Shown piece by piece: positions 1 through 8,136 of a stretch of DNA of 64,000 nt (the stretch's first letter is position 1; every line of letters begins with the position of its first letter). A program made the position numbers and the translations under genes. The notes under the pieces were generated by a model that saw only the letters and a program-made list of their open reading frames with translations, ran no database searches and was not told where the DNA came from. Source of the stretch: Solihabitans fulvus (GTDB lineage Bacteria; Actinomycetota; Actinomycetes; Mycobacteriales; Pseudonocardiaceae); assembly GCF_008386585.1 (NCBI RefSeq), contig NZ_VUOB01000042.1:77406-141405 (forward strand). The letters are read 5' to 3'.

Positions 1-1
1 G

Positions 2-730
2 CGGCACCGGGACACCGTGCTCGGCCGGTGGCGGATGCGACCAGGCGGCGGGCGAGGGCTCGGCGTCACCGCGCTGTTCGCCGGCGAGTCCGGCACCGGC
101 AAGACCATGGCGGCCGAGGTGATCGCCGCCGAGCTCGGCATGGACCTCTACGTCGTCGACCTGTCCACCGTGGTGGACAAGTACGTCGGGGAGACCGAGA
201 AGAACCTGGAGCGGATCTTCTCCGAAGCCGTTGGGGTCAACGGGGTTCTGCTGTTCGACGAGGCCGACGCGATCTTCGGCAAGCGGTCCTCGGTGCAGGA
301 CGCGCAGGACAGGTACGCCAACATCGAGTCGGCGTACCTGTTGCAGCGCATGGAGTCCTTCGACGGGATCGCGGTGCTGACCACCAACCTGCGGGCGAAC
401 CTCGACGACGCGTTCACCCGGCGGTTGGACGTCATCGCGGACTTCCCGGTGCCCGACCGGGCGCAGCGGCTGGTGCTGTGGGACCGCTGCCTCGGGGCGG
501 CGCTGCCCCGCGCGGACGACCTCGATCTCGGTTTCTGCGCCGAGCGTTTCGAGCTGGCCGGCGGGTCCATTCGGTCCTGCGCGGTGACCGCCGCCTATCT
601 GGCCGCGGCGGCGGGCGAGGCGGTGACGATGGCGGACGTGATCGCCTCGGTGCACCAGGAGTACCGCAAGCTCGGGCGGTTGGTGCGGGCGGAGGAGTTC
701 GGCGCCTCCGGCGGCGCCACGGCTTCGTAG
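2..730 (+). CDS. AAA+ ATPase of the CIS locus (5' end missing)
   Basis: The reading frame is open from base 2, so the start and N-terminal domain lie left of the window; 242 residues are visible. They hold a complete AAA core: Walker A GESGTGKT (visible residues 28-35), Walker B LLFDEAD (83-89), sensor-1 TTN (127-129) and an Arg-finger segment FTRRLD. AAA ATPases of this type are regular members of extracellular/cytoplasmic contractile injection system loci and are thought to act in assembly or remodelling. It converges on the DUF4157 gene, with 11 bases between the stop codons. The family is clear; the exact role is inferred. Confidence 0.88.
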   Translation, partial: RHRDTVLGRWRMRPGGGRGLGVTALFAGESGTGKTMAAEVIAAELGMDLYVVDLSTVVDKYVGETEKNLERIFSEAVGVNGVLLFDEADAIFGKRSSVQDAQDRYANIESAYLLQRMESFDGIAVLTTNLRANLDDAFTRRLDVIADFPVPDRAQRLVLWDRCLGAALPRADDLDLGFCAERFELAGGSIRSCAVTAAYLAAAAGEAVTMADVIASVHQEYRKLGRLVRAEEFGASGGATAS

Positions 731-741
731 CGCCGCGCGAC

Positions 742-1314
742 CTACTCCTCCGTCTCCGTCTCCGTCTCCGTGTCCTTGGCCGGCGTCGGGCCGGCCAGCG
801 CGCGCGTGGCGTTGGCCTCGGCGGCGCGCTCGAACCGGTCGGACGGGTCGGACACCCGAAGGCCGGTCCCGTTGTCGGCGCCCGAGACCGGGCCGGACCG
901 CTGCTGGATCACGTGGGTCAGCTCGTGGGCCAAGGTGTGCCGGTCCGCCCCGCCGTCGCCGAGGACCACATGCGAGCCTGCGGTGTAGGCGCGGGCGCCG
1001 AGCTCCGCCGCCGACCGCTGCGCGGCGTCGCCGGTGTGCACCCGCACGTCGGAGAAGTCCGCGTCGAGCCTGGCTTCCATCTCCTGCCGCACCGGCTCGC
1101 CAAGCGGCTGACCGGAACCCGCGAGCACCTCGTCGACCGACGACCGCTGCACCCCCTGGCGCGCCTCGTCGACGAGCCTGGACACGGCCGCGTTGCCGAC
1201 GGTTCGTTGCAGCGCGGCGAGATCCGCGGCACTCCGGCTGCGGCGGGACGGCGGGACCGGCTTCGCGGCCTTGCTGAATTCGTTCGTCCTTTGTGGATAG
1301 TTATGCTCGTGCAT
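742..1314 (-). CDS. DUF4157 (eCIS core domain) protein
   Basis: 190 aa. An N-terminal basic, disordered stretch contains LQRTVGNAAVSRLV (35-48) and GVQRS, then a DUF4157 domain with a zinc-metalloprotease-like HELTH motif (130-134). DUF4157 proteins are strongly linked to contractile injection systems and have been proposed as cargo or cargo-loading modules. The start has a strong Shine-Dalgarno (GAGGAGG, 7 bases upstream). The C terminus is an acidic Thr-Glu run encoded by a hexanucleotide repeat (CTCCGT on the plus strand, about 748-772), so its length could vary. Transcribed away from the sheath operon. The HExxH suggests zinc binding, but catalysis is not shown. Confidence 0.85.
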   Translation of the reverse strand: MHEHNYPQRTNEFSKAAKPVPPSRRSRSAADLAALQRTVGNAAVSRLVDEARQGVQRSSVDEVLAGSGQPLGEPVRQEMEARLDADFSDVRVHTGDAAQRSAAELGARAYTAGSHVVLGDGGADRHTLAHELTHVIQQRSGPVSGADNGTGLRVSDPSDRFERAAEANATRALAGPTPAKDTETETETEE

Positions 1315-1531
1315 GCCGTTCCTCCTCGGATGTCCTCACCGCACAGTTACCGACAACACCGGTGTGACGGAAGGTGTCCCGGGGCAGACCGGGGTGCAGC
1401 GGGAGGCCCCGGCGCCCGGTGGCCGGAGAGGCAGCCGGGCTGCCCCCGTCCTGGGTCGGCGGAGTCTGCCGTGCCGCGACCCGGGCGACCACGCTTGGCG
1501 GAGAGCATCCGGGCAGACGAAGGAGCGCAGC
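1315..1531. promoter_or_regulatory. Divergent control region of the CIS operon
   Basis: 217 non-coding bases separate the DUF4157 start and the sheath start, so both promoters must lie here. A 10-base palindrome ACACCGGTGT sits at 1356-1365. A strong Shine-Dalgarno (GAAGGAG, 1518-1524) precedes the sheath ATG. No convincing -35/-10 pair can be assigned by eye. Confidence 0.4.
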
Positions 1532-3067
1532 ATGCCGTCGTATCTCTCGCCAGGCGTGTACGTGGAGGAGGTCCAGAGCGGGGCGCGGCCCATCGAGGGA
1601 GTCGGCACGGCCGTCGCCGCCTTCGTCGGCTTCGCCGGGCAGGGACCGTTCCACCAACCGACCCTGGTCACCAGCTGGGACCAGTACGTCCGCGCCTTCG
1701 GCGGGTTCTACGAGGACGGCTACCTCGCGCACGCCGTCTACGGATACTTCGCGAACGGCGGCGGCAGCGCGTACGTGGTGCGGGTCGGCGGATCGGCCAG
1801 CGGATCGGCCGCGAAGGACCAGCCACAGCAGACGACGTCGACGCCGGTCTCGTTGGGCGAGCTGCGGATCGCGGCGCTGCCGGCGGCCGACTCCGACCTG
1901 ACCGTCGAGGTCGCCGACGTCGACGGCGAGAACCCGCCGGAGGACCGGTTCCGGCTGCTGGTCAGCCAGGGCGGCAAGGTCGTCGAGAGCTACGACGTGT
2001 CCACCAGGAAGAACGTCAGGAGCTACGTCGTCACGCAGGTGACCGAGCGCTCCAAGCTGATCCAGGTCACCGCGCAGCCGGAGACCCCGCTGACCCGGCC
2101 GGACAAGCAGACCGTCACCGTGCCGGCCCCGACGCCGACGCCGAACACCCCGGCCGTCATCAACGCTGGCGAGTACGTCGGCCAGCTCGCCGACCGCACC
2201 GGTTTCGGCGGCCTTGAGGCGATCGACGAGATCACCATGGTCTCGGTGCCCGACCTGATGAGCGCCTACCAGCGCGGCGTGATCGACGCGGAGGCCGTCC
2301 GCACGGTCCAGCTCGCGGTGATCTCGCACTGCGAGCAGCTGGGCGACCGGGTCGCCGTGCTGGACGCGCCACCCGGACTGAACGCGCAGCAGGTGCGGGC
2401 CTGGCGGATGGACGAGGCAGGCTACGACTCCCGCTACGCCACGCTCTACTACCCGTGGATCAGCGTGTTCGACCCGCCGAGCGGCCGAAACAGGCTGGTG
2501 CCGCCGAGCGGGCACATCGCGGGCGTGTGGGCGCGCAGCGACGCCGAGCGTGGCGTGCACAAGGCGCCGGCCAACGAGGTCATCCGGGGCGCGGTCGACC
2601 TGGAACTGGCGCTGAGCAAGGGAGAACAGGACCTGCTCAACCCGATCGGCGTCAACTGCGTTCGGTCGTTCGCCGGCCGCGGCATCCGAATCTGGGGCGC
2701 CCGCACGCTGACCTCCGACCCGGCGTGGCGGTACCTCAACGTGCGCCGCCTGTTCAACTACCTCGAGGAGTCGATCCTGGTCGGCACCCAGTGGGTGGTG
2801 TTCGAGCCGAACGACGACCGGCTGTGGTCCAGCATTCGTCGCAACATCAGCGCTTTCCTCAACGAGGAGTGGCGGCGGGGCGCGCTGTTCGGCCGCACGG
2901 CCGAGGAGGCCTACTACGTCAAGTGCGACAGGGAGAACAACCCGCAGGAGTCCATCGACCTCGGTCAGGTGGTGTGCGAGATCGGCATCGCGCCGGTCAA
3001 GCCGGCCGAGTTCGTGATCTTCCGGTTGGCCCAGTTCTCCGACAGCACCAGCCTGATCAGCGAGTGA
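1532..3067 (+). CDS. CIS contractile tail sheath protein
   Basis: 511 aa. The start MPSYLSPGVYVEEV is the classic N terminus of phage and CIS sheath proteins; the conserved C-terminal part includes the PWISVFDP, PPSGHIAGVWAR, GVHKAPANEVI and NPIGVNCVRSF segments and a final FRLAQF strand. Sheath subunits polymerise around the inner tube and contract to drive it through a membrane. ATG 1532 was chosen because of the GAAGGAG 7 bases upstream and because the product then begins exactly at the conserved motif; the frame stays open 73 codons further upstream. First gene of the structural operon. Confidence 0.95.
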   Translation: MPSYLSPGVYVEEVQSGARPIEGVGTAVAAFVGFAGQGPFHQPTLVTSWDQYVRAFGGFYEDGYLAHAVYGYFANGGGSAYVVRVGGSASGSAAKDQPQQTTSTPVSLGELRIAALPAADSDLTVEVADVDGENPPEDRFRLLVSQGGKVVESYDVSTRKNVRSYVVTQVTERSKLIQVTAQPETPLTRPDKQTVTVPAPTPTPNTPAVINAGEYVGQLADRTGFGGLEAIDEITMVSVPDLMSAYQRGVIDAEAVRTVQLAVISHCEQLGDRVAVLDAPPGLNAQQVRAWRMDEAGYDSRYATLYYPWISVFDPPSGRNRLVPPSGHIAGVWARSDAERGVHKAPANEVIRGAVDLELALSKGEQDLLNPIGVNCVRSFAGRGIRIWGARTLTSDPAWRYLNVRRLFNYLEESILVGTQWVVFEPNDDRLWSSIRRNISAFLNEEWRRGALFGRTAEEAYYVKCDRENNPQESIDLGQVVCEIGIAPVKPAEFVIFRLAQFSDSTSLISE

Positions 3068-3103
3068 CACCCGGCAGTCCATTTCGAAAGGCGGTAGCAG
3101 GTC

Positions 3104-3544
3104 ATGGCGCAGGGCGACACTCTTGCCACGCATAGGTTCGGCGTGCAGCTTGGCGGGATCACCGTGGAGTCCGTCAAGGAGATCAGCGGGCTCGTGGTCG
3201 AGCAGGACGTGGTCGAGAACATGCAGGTGAGCGCGCAGGGCAAGGCGATGAACAAGAAGCAGCCCGGCAGCCACAAGGGCGGCGAGGTCACCATCACCCG
3301 TGGCATGGACAAGAGCCCCGAGTTCAGCGACTGGATCAAGAAGACCCTGTTCGACGGGGACGTGGACAGCGCGCGGCAGAACCTGACCATCGAGATCATG
3401 GACCCCAAGGGCGACGTGGTCCGCCGGATGCAGCTGTTCGACGCGTGGGTGAGCAAGTGGGAGGGGCCGAACCTGACCGCGGGCCAGTCGGCCGGCGCCG
3501 AGGAGAAGGCGACGATCACGTTCGAGCGGATCGAGGTCGAATGA
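3104..3544 (+). CDS. CIS inner tube protein (gp19-like)
   Basis: 146 aa. A phage tail tube fold of the T4 gp19/Hcp type is indicated by length and the signatures FGVQLGGITVESVKEISGL, a K-rich loop with PGSHKGGEVTITRG, and a C-terminal strand ending ITFERIEVE. The protein stacks as hexameric rings inside the sheath and is expelled on contraction. It lies 36 bases after the sheath stop and overlaps the next gene by 4 bases (ATGA). A second, diverged tube-type protein is at 6966, the usual two-tube arrangement of CIS loci. Confidence 0.93.
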   Translation: MAQGDTLATHRFGVQLGGITVESVKEISGLVVEQDVVENMQVSAQGKAMNKKQPGSHKGGEVTITRGMDKSPEFSDWIKKTLFDGDVDSARQNLTIEIMDPKGDVVRRMQLFDAWVSKWEGPNLTAGQSAGAEEKATITFERIEVE

Positions 3545-4014
3545 GGCGGCGGATCGTCTCCATCGGGGACCTCGACGAACTCGCGCAGTCCACCGAGCCC
3601 GCCGTGCGGCCGGCCGAACCGGCCGGCCGAGGCGAGCGGGCGGACCTGCGCACGGAGTTCGACTTCGAGCTGCCGCGCGGATACCTGCACTCGGACGGGA
3701 CCCTGCACCGACACGGCCGGATGCGCCTGGCGACCGCGCGGGACGAGCTGCGCCCGCAGATCGACGTTCGGGTCAGGGAGAATCCGGCGTACCTCAGCGT
3801 TGTCCTGCTCAGCCAGGTGATTACCAAGCTGGGGACCATCACCGACATCCACTCGGGTCTGGTCGAGCAGATGTACGCCACCGACATCGCGTTCCTCCAG
3901 GACTTCTACCGGCGGATCAACAGCGAGGGGCACACCCGCGCCGAGGTCGAGTGCCCGACCTGCGGCACGTCCTTCGAGGTCGACATCGCCGGTGGCCGCC
4001 TGGGGGAATCGTGA
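3541..4014 (+). CDS. gp26-like baseplate/assembly protein with C-terminal CxxC
   Basis: 157 aa. The ATG overlaps the tube stop codon (ATGA), so this start is favoured over upstream in-frame codons. The middle part (about 35-135) resembles the conserved small CIS/phage proteins placed after the tube (FDFELPRGYLHSDGTLHRHG, then an alpha-helical stretch with TKLGTITDI). It ends with a CPTCGTSF pair (C138, C141), which could be half of a zinc site. By position it is a tube-initiation or tail-assembly component, as T4 gp26-type genes are in other CIS loci. Family assignment is moderate. Confidence 0.65.
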   Translation: MRRRIVSIGDLDELAQSTEPAVRPAEPAGRGERADLRTEFDFELPRGYLHSDGTLHRHGRMRLATARDELRPQIDVRVRENPAYLSVVLLSQVITKLGTITDIHSGLVEQMYATDIAFLQDFYRRINSEGHTRAEVECPTCGTSFEVDIAGGRLGES

Positions 4015-4169
4015 CGTACGCGGTCGACCGACTGCACGAGGAGATCGCGTACATCGCATACCACTTCCACTGGACCCGGTCGGAGATCCTCGATCTCGAT
4101 CACCAGGAGCGGCGACGCTGGGTGCGGGAGATCGCGGGCATCAACACTCGGGTGAACGAGAGCGGGTGA
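4011..4169 (+). CDS. Small conserved CIS protein (DUF6760-like)
   Basis: 52 aa, starting at GTG 4011, which overlaps the previous stop (GTGA); its own stop overlaps the next start in the same way. The sequence is helical and charged (MTYAVDRLHEEIAYIAYHF, then HWTRSEILDLDHQERRRWV). Very short proteins with this HFHW..EIL.L...ER.RWV pattern occur at this place in actinobacterial CIS loci; I recall them as DUF6760, but that label is from memory. The translational coupling on both sides supports a real gene. Function unknown; probably a tail assembly factor. Confidence 0.75.
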   Translation: MTYAVDRLHEEIAYIAYHFHWTRSEILDLDHQERRRWVREIAGINTRVNESG

Positions 4170-6946
4170 ACACGGTGGGGTTGTGGCAGAGGCTGTTCCG
4201 GCGGCAGGTGCAGCGCCGGCCGGACGACGCGCCCCGGCCGTCGGCCACGGCCCCGGCCGACGGTTGGCTGCGGGCCGCCCCGATGCCCAGGGTGATCCAG
4301 CGAATCCCCGAGACGCTCGGGGACGGCGACGCCTTTCGCGGCACGCTGGCCTCCTGGCGAAACCCGTCGCTCACCGGACAACTGGGCCACCGCTTCGCCT
4401 CGGACGCGCCTGCCGGGGTGGCACGGGGTCTCGCGCGGCCCGTGCCCTCGTCGACGGCCGACGAACTGCCCCTGGTCGCCAGGGCGACGGCCGGCGAACA
4501 GCCGCCCGCCGATTCCACGGATCCGCTGCCGGCGGCCGCACCGGCCGTTCCGGGGCGGCGCATCGGCCTGCCCCCGGTTCGCCGGATTCCGATGGCCCGA
4601 GCACGGGCGCGCCGGGCCGAGGAACCCGCACCCGCCAAGGAGATCACCGGTCCGGTCGCGCCTCTCGTCGAGCCAGCACGGCGAAGCCAGGACGAACCCG
4701 AGGCGCGCACGGCACTCGTCGTCGAGCGGGCTCCCGCAGCGAAGCCGGCCAGCGCGGGCACGGTTCCCTCGGTGCAGCGGCTCGGGGTCGGCGAACCCCT
4801 CACGAGCCTGCCGCCGACCGCGCGTCTCGTGTCACCCACCGTCGAATCCGACAGTCCACAGTGGACATATTCCGGTGGGAAGCCGGTCGTGCAGCGGTCC
4901 GTCGGACCGGATCCGGGCGACGACCGGGGCTCGGCGGTACCGCTGCTCGGCACGGCACCCGTGATCCCGACGGGCAGCGACCAGGCGGCAGCGCCTCGAC
5001 CCGCCGACACCGGGCATCGCGCGTCGATGCCGGATTCTCCGGTCGTAGCACGGAGAACGGCCGTCTCGGCACCCCAGCAGGCGGCACCCCAGCAGGCGGC
5101 ACCCCAGCAGGCGGCGCGGCAGCCGGCTCCCCCGGACGTCGCGCCTCGGTCGACGCCGCGAGCCACGGAGTCCCGTGCCGTTCCCGCCGACGATGGTCCC
5201 GCAGTGCCGCGCCTCGGCGAGGCCACGACTGGCCGAACCAGCATCTCCGGTGCGCAGACGCAGGCACCAGGGCCGTCGGACACGCCAACGCACCGAGCCA
5301 CTGGTGCGCCGAGGATCACGCCGCAGGACGCGGCCGATCCGGTGGCACGGGCCATGGCGCACGTCGCCGAGGCACCGGACCCGCTCCCCATGCCAAGCGC
5401 CCCGACGAGCCGAGAGCCTGCCGGCCTCGAGTCGCCCGACGCCGTTGTCCAGGAAGCGCCCCTGCTCGGCGGCGGCTCGCCGGCCCCGGCCCCGCCGCTC
5501 GGCAATACCACGGCGGCAGCGGCCAACCCGGCGAGTCCGCTGCCGCGCGGCGGAACTGACGCGCTCGCGCTGCCGATGGTTCAGCGCGCCGCCGACACAC
5601 CAGCCGTGCCGCGGGACGAGCCCGCGAACCGCGCCCCGCAACGGGAGAAGCCGCCGCCCACCATGCGGTCGAGTCATCAGACGCCGTCGGTGCAGCGGCT
5701 CGGTGTCGGCGAACCCCGCACGAGCCTGCCGCCGACACCGCCACGGGCTGTCCATCAGCAGGGTGCTCCCCAGTCACAGCACCAGACCCGGTCGACCGAC
5801 CGTGCCGGATCCGCGGCCACCGAGGTCCCGATTCTCGGTGCCGCCCCATCGCCGGCCGACCCGGCAACGCGGGACGCTCCTGCGCCGCCCTCGGCCGTCC
5901 GAGCGCCGCTCGTGCAACGAGCGCCCGTGCACCCACAGCACCACCCGGCCCCGGAGCGGCAACGGCCAACGCTCGGGGCCAGCCCGGCCCGGCCGGCATC
6001 GCGTGATCTCGCCACCGGCACGCCGAGGGAACCCGACGGCCCGAGCCCGGCGCGGTCAGGCACGACCGACGCAGCGCCGAAGAGCACCGTGACTCCCGGC
6101 TTTCCCGCTGTGGCGCAACGGGAATCACCGGCGCGGCCGGTCGCCCATCGCCCGGCCCCACCCAGGTCCGGATGGCGGGGCGCCGCCGCCCCCGTCCAGC
6201 TCGCGCGGGGAACCGCACCGGCGACGAAACCCGCTTCCGGCATCGCGCCCCCGACGGATCTCGCGCTGCACCGCCGAACCCGCGGCGGCACCCGGCCGGC
6301 AGTCCCGTCGTCGACGCGGCCGGATCAACTGGTGCCACCGGCGGCCGGGTCGGCGGAGTCGCACACCCTGCTCGGCCCGATCTCGGTTGCCGTGCTCCCG
6401 CAGGCCGGGGCACAGGAATCCCGGCGACCCGCACTACCGCACCGCGCGACCGACCGATCCGTACCGCTGCTCGCGACCCAGGCACCGCCGATATCCACCG
6501 CCGCCGGCCCGGTCACGGCCGTCCAGGCGCGCCGATCGAGCACGGCCGCACCCGGTGTCCGCGTGGTCCGCCCGGCACCGCCGAAGCCCGCAGACCCGCT
6601 GCCGCACACCGAGATCCGCCGGCCGACGCCTCCGCACGCGCCCGCCGCGACCTCCCCGCAGCCCGCCGTCGTCCAGCGACAGGCCGCGCCGCAACGGCAG
6701 GCCGCCGACGCGCGGTTGCTGCGGGTGGCCGGGATCCCGTCGAACATCCCCGTCACGGTGGTGCAGCGGCGAACCGAGGTGTCCGAGGCCGAACCGTCGA
6801 CACGGGAGCAGGCAGGGGTCGACCTGGACGGGCTCGACATCGACGAGCTGGCGCGGCGGCTGTTCGAGCCGATGACCCGCATGCTGCGCGCGGAGCTTCG
6901 GCACGACAGGGCACGCGCCGGTCGATCGCACGAACGACGGTACTGA
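4166..6946 (+). CDS. 926-aa disordered Pro/Ala-rich CIS protein with repeated VQR and PLLG motifs
   Basis: Starts at GTG 4166, overlapping the previous stop. Nearly the whole chain is Pro/Ala/Arg/Thr-rich and predicted disordered by eye. Short motifs recur: eight VQR (codons near 4207, 4772, 4889, 5579, 5690, 5912, 6671, 6771) and six PLLG-like sites (near 4940, 5206, 5460, 5828, 6364, 6466). The block SVQRLGVGEP.TSLPPT occurs twice. The last about 50 residues are the only ordered part: a helix LDIDELARRLFEPMTRMLR followed by AELRHDRARAGR, a C terminus seen in actinobacterial CIS proteins. Role unknown; a scaffold, hub or cargo-loading factor is inferred from motif repetition. Confidence 0.85.
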   Translation: MNTVGLWQRLFRRQVQRRPDDAPRPSATAPADGWLRAAPMPRVIQRIPETLGDGDAFRGTLASWRNPSLTGQLGHRFASDAPAGVARGLARPVPSSTADELPLVARATAGEQPPADSTDPLPAAAPAVPGRRIGLPPVRRIPMARARARRAEEPAPAKEITGPVAPLVEPARRSQDEPEARTALVVERAPAAKPASAGTVPSVQRLGVGEPLTSLPPTARLVSPTVESDSPQWTYSGGKPVVQRSVGPDPGDDRGSAVPLLGTAPVIPTGSDQAAAPRPADTGHRASMPDSPVVARRTAVSAPQQAAPQQAAPQQAARQPAPPDVAPRSTPRATESRAVPADDGPAVPRLGEATTGRTSISGAQTQAPGPSDTPTHRATGAPRITPQDAADPVARAMAHVAEAPDPLPMPSAPTSREPAGLESPDAVVQEAPLLGGGSPAPAPPLGNTTAAAANPASPLPRGGTDALALPMVQRAADTPAVPRDEPANRAPQREKPPPTMRSSHQTPSVQRLGVGEPRTSLPPTPPRAVHQQGAPQSQHQTRSTDRAGSAATEVPILGAAPSPADPATRDAPAPPSAVRAPLVQRAPVHPQHHPAPERQRPTLGASPARPASRDLATGTPREPDGPSPARSGTTDAAPKSTVTPGFPAVAQRESPARPVAHRPAPPRSGWRGAAAPVQLARGTAPATKPASGIAPPTDLALHRRTRGGTRPAVPSSTRPDQLVPPAAGSAESHTLLGPISVAVLPQAGAQESRRPALPHRATDRSVPLLATQAPPISTAAGPVTAVQARRSSTAAPGVRVVRPAPPKPADPLPHTEIRRPTPPHAPAATSPQPAVVQRQAAPQRQAADARLLRVAGIPSNIPVTVVQRRTEVSEAEPSTREQAGVDLDGLDIDELARRLFEPMTRMLRAELRHDRARAGRSHERRY
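5069..5113 (+). repeat. Three tandem 15-base units inside the disordered CIS gene
   Basis: Three exact copies of GCACCCCAGCAGGCG encode A-P-Q-Q-A three times. The unit is a multiple of three, so copy changes would alter length without shifting the frame. Confidence 0.9.
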
Positions 6947-6965
6947 AGCGGAAGGGAGTCCATCC

Positions 6966-7388
6966 ATGTCCGAGCTGTACGCCTCCTCCGTGTTCTTCCG
7001 TCTCGCCATCGGCGGCAACGACCTCGGGGCGTTCCACACCTGTAGCGGACTCGGGGCCAGGGTGGAGATCGAGCAGTTCAGCGAGGGCGGCAACAACGGC
7101 TTCACGCACCAGCTGCCGTCGCGGATCACCTGGTCCAACATCACGCTGTCCCGGCCGGTCACCTCGGACACCGCGAAGGTGTCCAGGTGGCTGGACCAGA
7201 TCATCCGCCAGGTCGAGCGCAAGAACGGCGAGATCGTCGCGCTGAAGCCGAATCTGACCACGATCGCGAAGTGGCAGGTGCTCGGGATCGTGCCGGTGAG
7301 CTGGCAGGGGCCGTCCTTCGACCCCGCGCAGTCGCAGCCCGCGATCGAGACGCTGGAGATCGCGCACGAGGGGCTGCTCTCGTCATGA
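6966..7388 (+). CDS. Second CIS tube-type protein
   Basis: 140 aa of the phage tail tube/gp19 superfamily: start MSELYASSVFFRLAIGG, then FHTCSGLGARVEIEQFSEGG and a final strand pair ending ETLEIAHEGLL. It is diverged from the tube at 3104. In CIS particles, extra tube paralogues form the transition between the baseplate hub and the main tube. A Shine-Dalgarno (GGAAGGGAG) precedes ATG 6966, and the gene follows the disordered protein by 19 bases. Assignment to the family is firm; the position in the particle is inferred from gene order. Confidence 0.9.
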   Translation: MSELYASSVFFRLAIGGNDLGAFHTCSGLGARVEIEQFSEGGNNGFTHQLPSRITWSNITLSRPVTSDTAKVSRWLDQIIRQVERKNGEIVALKPNLTTIAKWQVLGIVPVSWQGPSFDPAQSQPAIETLEIAHEGLLSS

Positions 7389-7407
7389 CCATCGGAGAGG
7401 AGTCCAG

Positions 7408-8136
7408 GTGACCTCGCTCGGCCGAAGCCTGGCCAGGGCCGAACTCCTGATCAAGGAGCCGCCGTCGAAGGTCGGCGCACGCCCCGGCACAACCATTGCC
7501 AAGGTCACGTTCCAGTTCAACCCCAACCGGTTGTCGCTGACCAAGACCACGGAGTGGCGGCGCAAGCCATCGCGCATGGCCAGGGCGTCCGCCATGCCGG
7601 AGTTCGTCGGCAGCGGCCCGAGGTCGCTGTCGTTCGAGATGTTCCTCGACGCGACCGCGAAGCACGACAACTCGGTGGAGGAACAGGTCGAACAGCTGAT
7701 GAAGGCGTGCGTGCCAACCGCCAAGAGCATCAGCAGCAAGAAGCCGGCCAGCCCGTGGGTGCAGTTCGACTGGGGCAAGGCGAAGACGACCTCGTTCGAC
7801 GGCGTGCTGTCCAGCCTCTCGGTCTCCTACACGCTGTTCGACGTCGACGGCACGCCGTTGCGGGCGACCTGTTCGCTGGCCATCGAGGAGGCCGCGGTCG
7901 ACGCGTCCGGCCAGAACCCGACCTCGGGTTCGCGGGACGTGTCCAGGACGCACCAGGTGGTGGCCGGCGACAGCCTGCCGCAGATCGCCTGGCGGGAGTA
8001 CGGCGACGCGACCGCGTGGCGGCTGATCGCCGAGGCCAACGACATCGACGACCCGTTGCAGCTGGTCCCTGGCAGCGAGCTGTTGGTCCCGGCGTTCGGC
8101 GAGTCCACCGCGTCCACTGTGGACGGTGTGCGATGA
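7408..8136 (+). CDS. CIS tube adaptor protein with C-terminal LysM
   Basis: 242 aa, GTG start after GAGAGGAG. The N-terminal two thirds match the CIS tube/gp53-like family (FQFNPNRLSLTKTTEW, then a helical insert and FDGVLSSLSVSYTLFD.DG). Residues about 181-233 form a LysM domain (THQVVAGDSLPQIAWREYGD, ending ELLVPAF). Such proteins clamp the tube to the spike hub, with LysM as a structural module inside the baseplate. The 3' end carries a GTCCACTGTGGAC palindrome (8112-8124) as codons for S-T-V-D. Its stop overlaps the VgrG-like start. Confidence 0.9.
   Translation: MTSLGRSLARAELLIKEPPSKVGARPGTTIAKVTFQFNPNRLSLTKTTEWRRKPSRMARASAMPEFVGSGPRSLSFEMFLDATAKHDNSVEEQVEQLMKACVPTAKSISSKKPASPWVQFDWGKAKTTSFDGVLSSLSVSYTLFDVDGTPLRATCSLAIEEAAVDASGQNPTSGSRDVSRTHQVVAGDSLPQIAWREYGDATAWRLIAEANDIDDPLQLVPGSELLVPAFGESTASTVDGVR

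Noticed and set aside
1301..3274. Long minus-strand frame opposite the sheath gene
   Set aside because: A mirror frame of GC-rich codons; the sheath on the plus strand has full family motifs.
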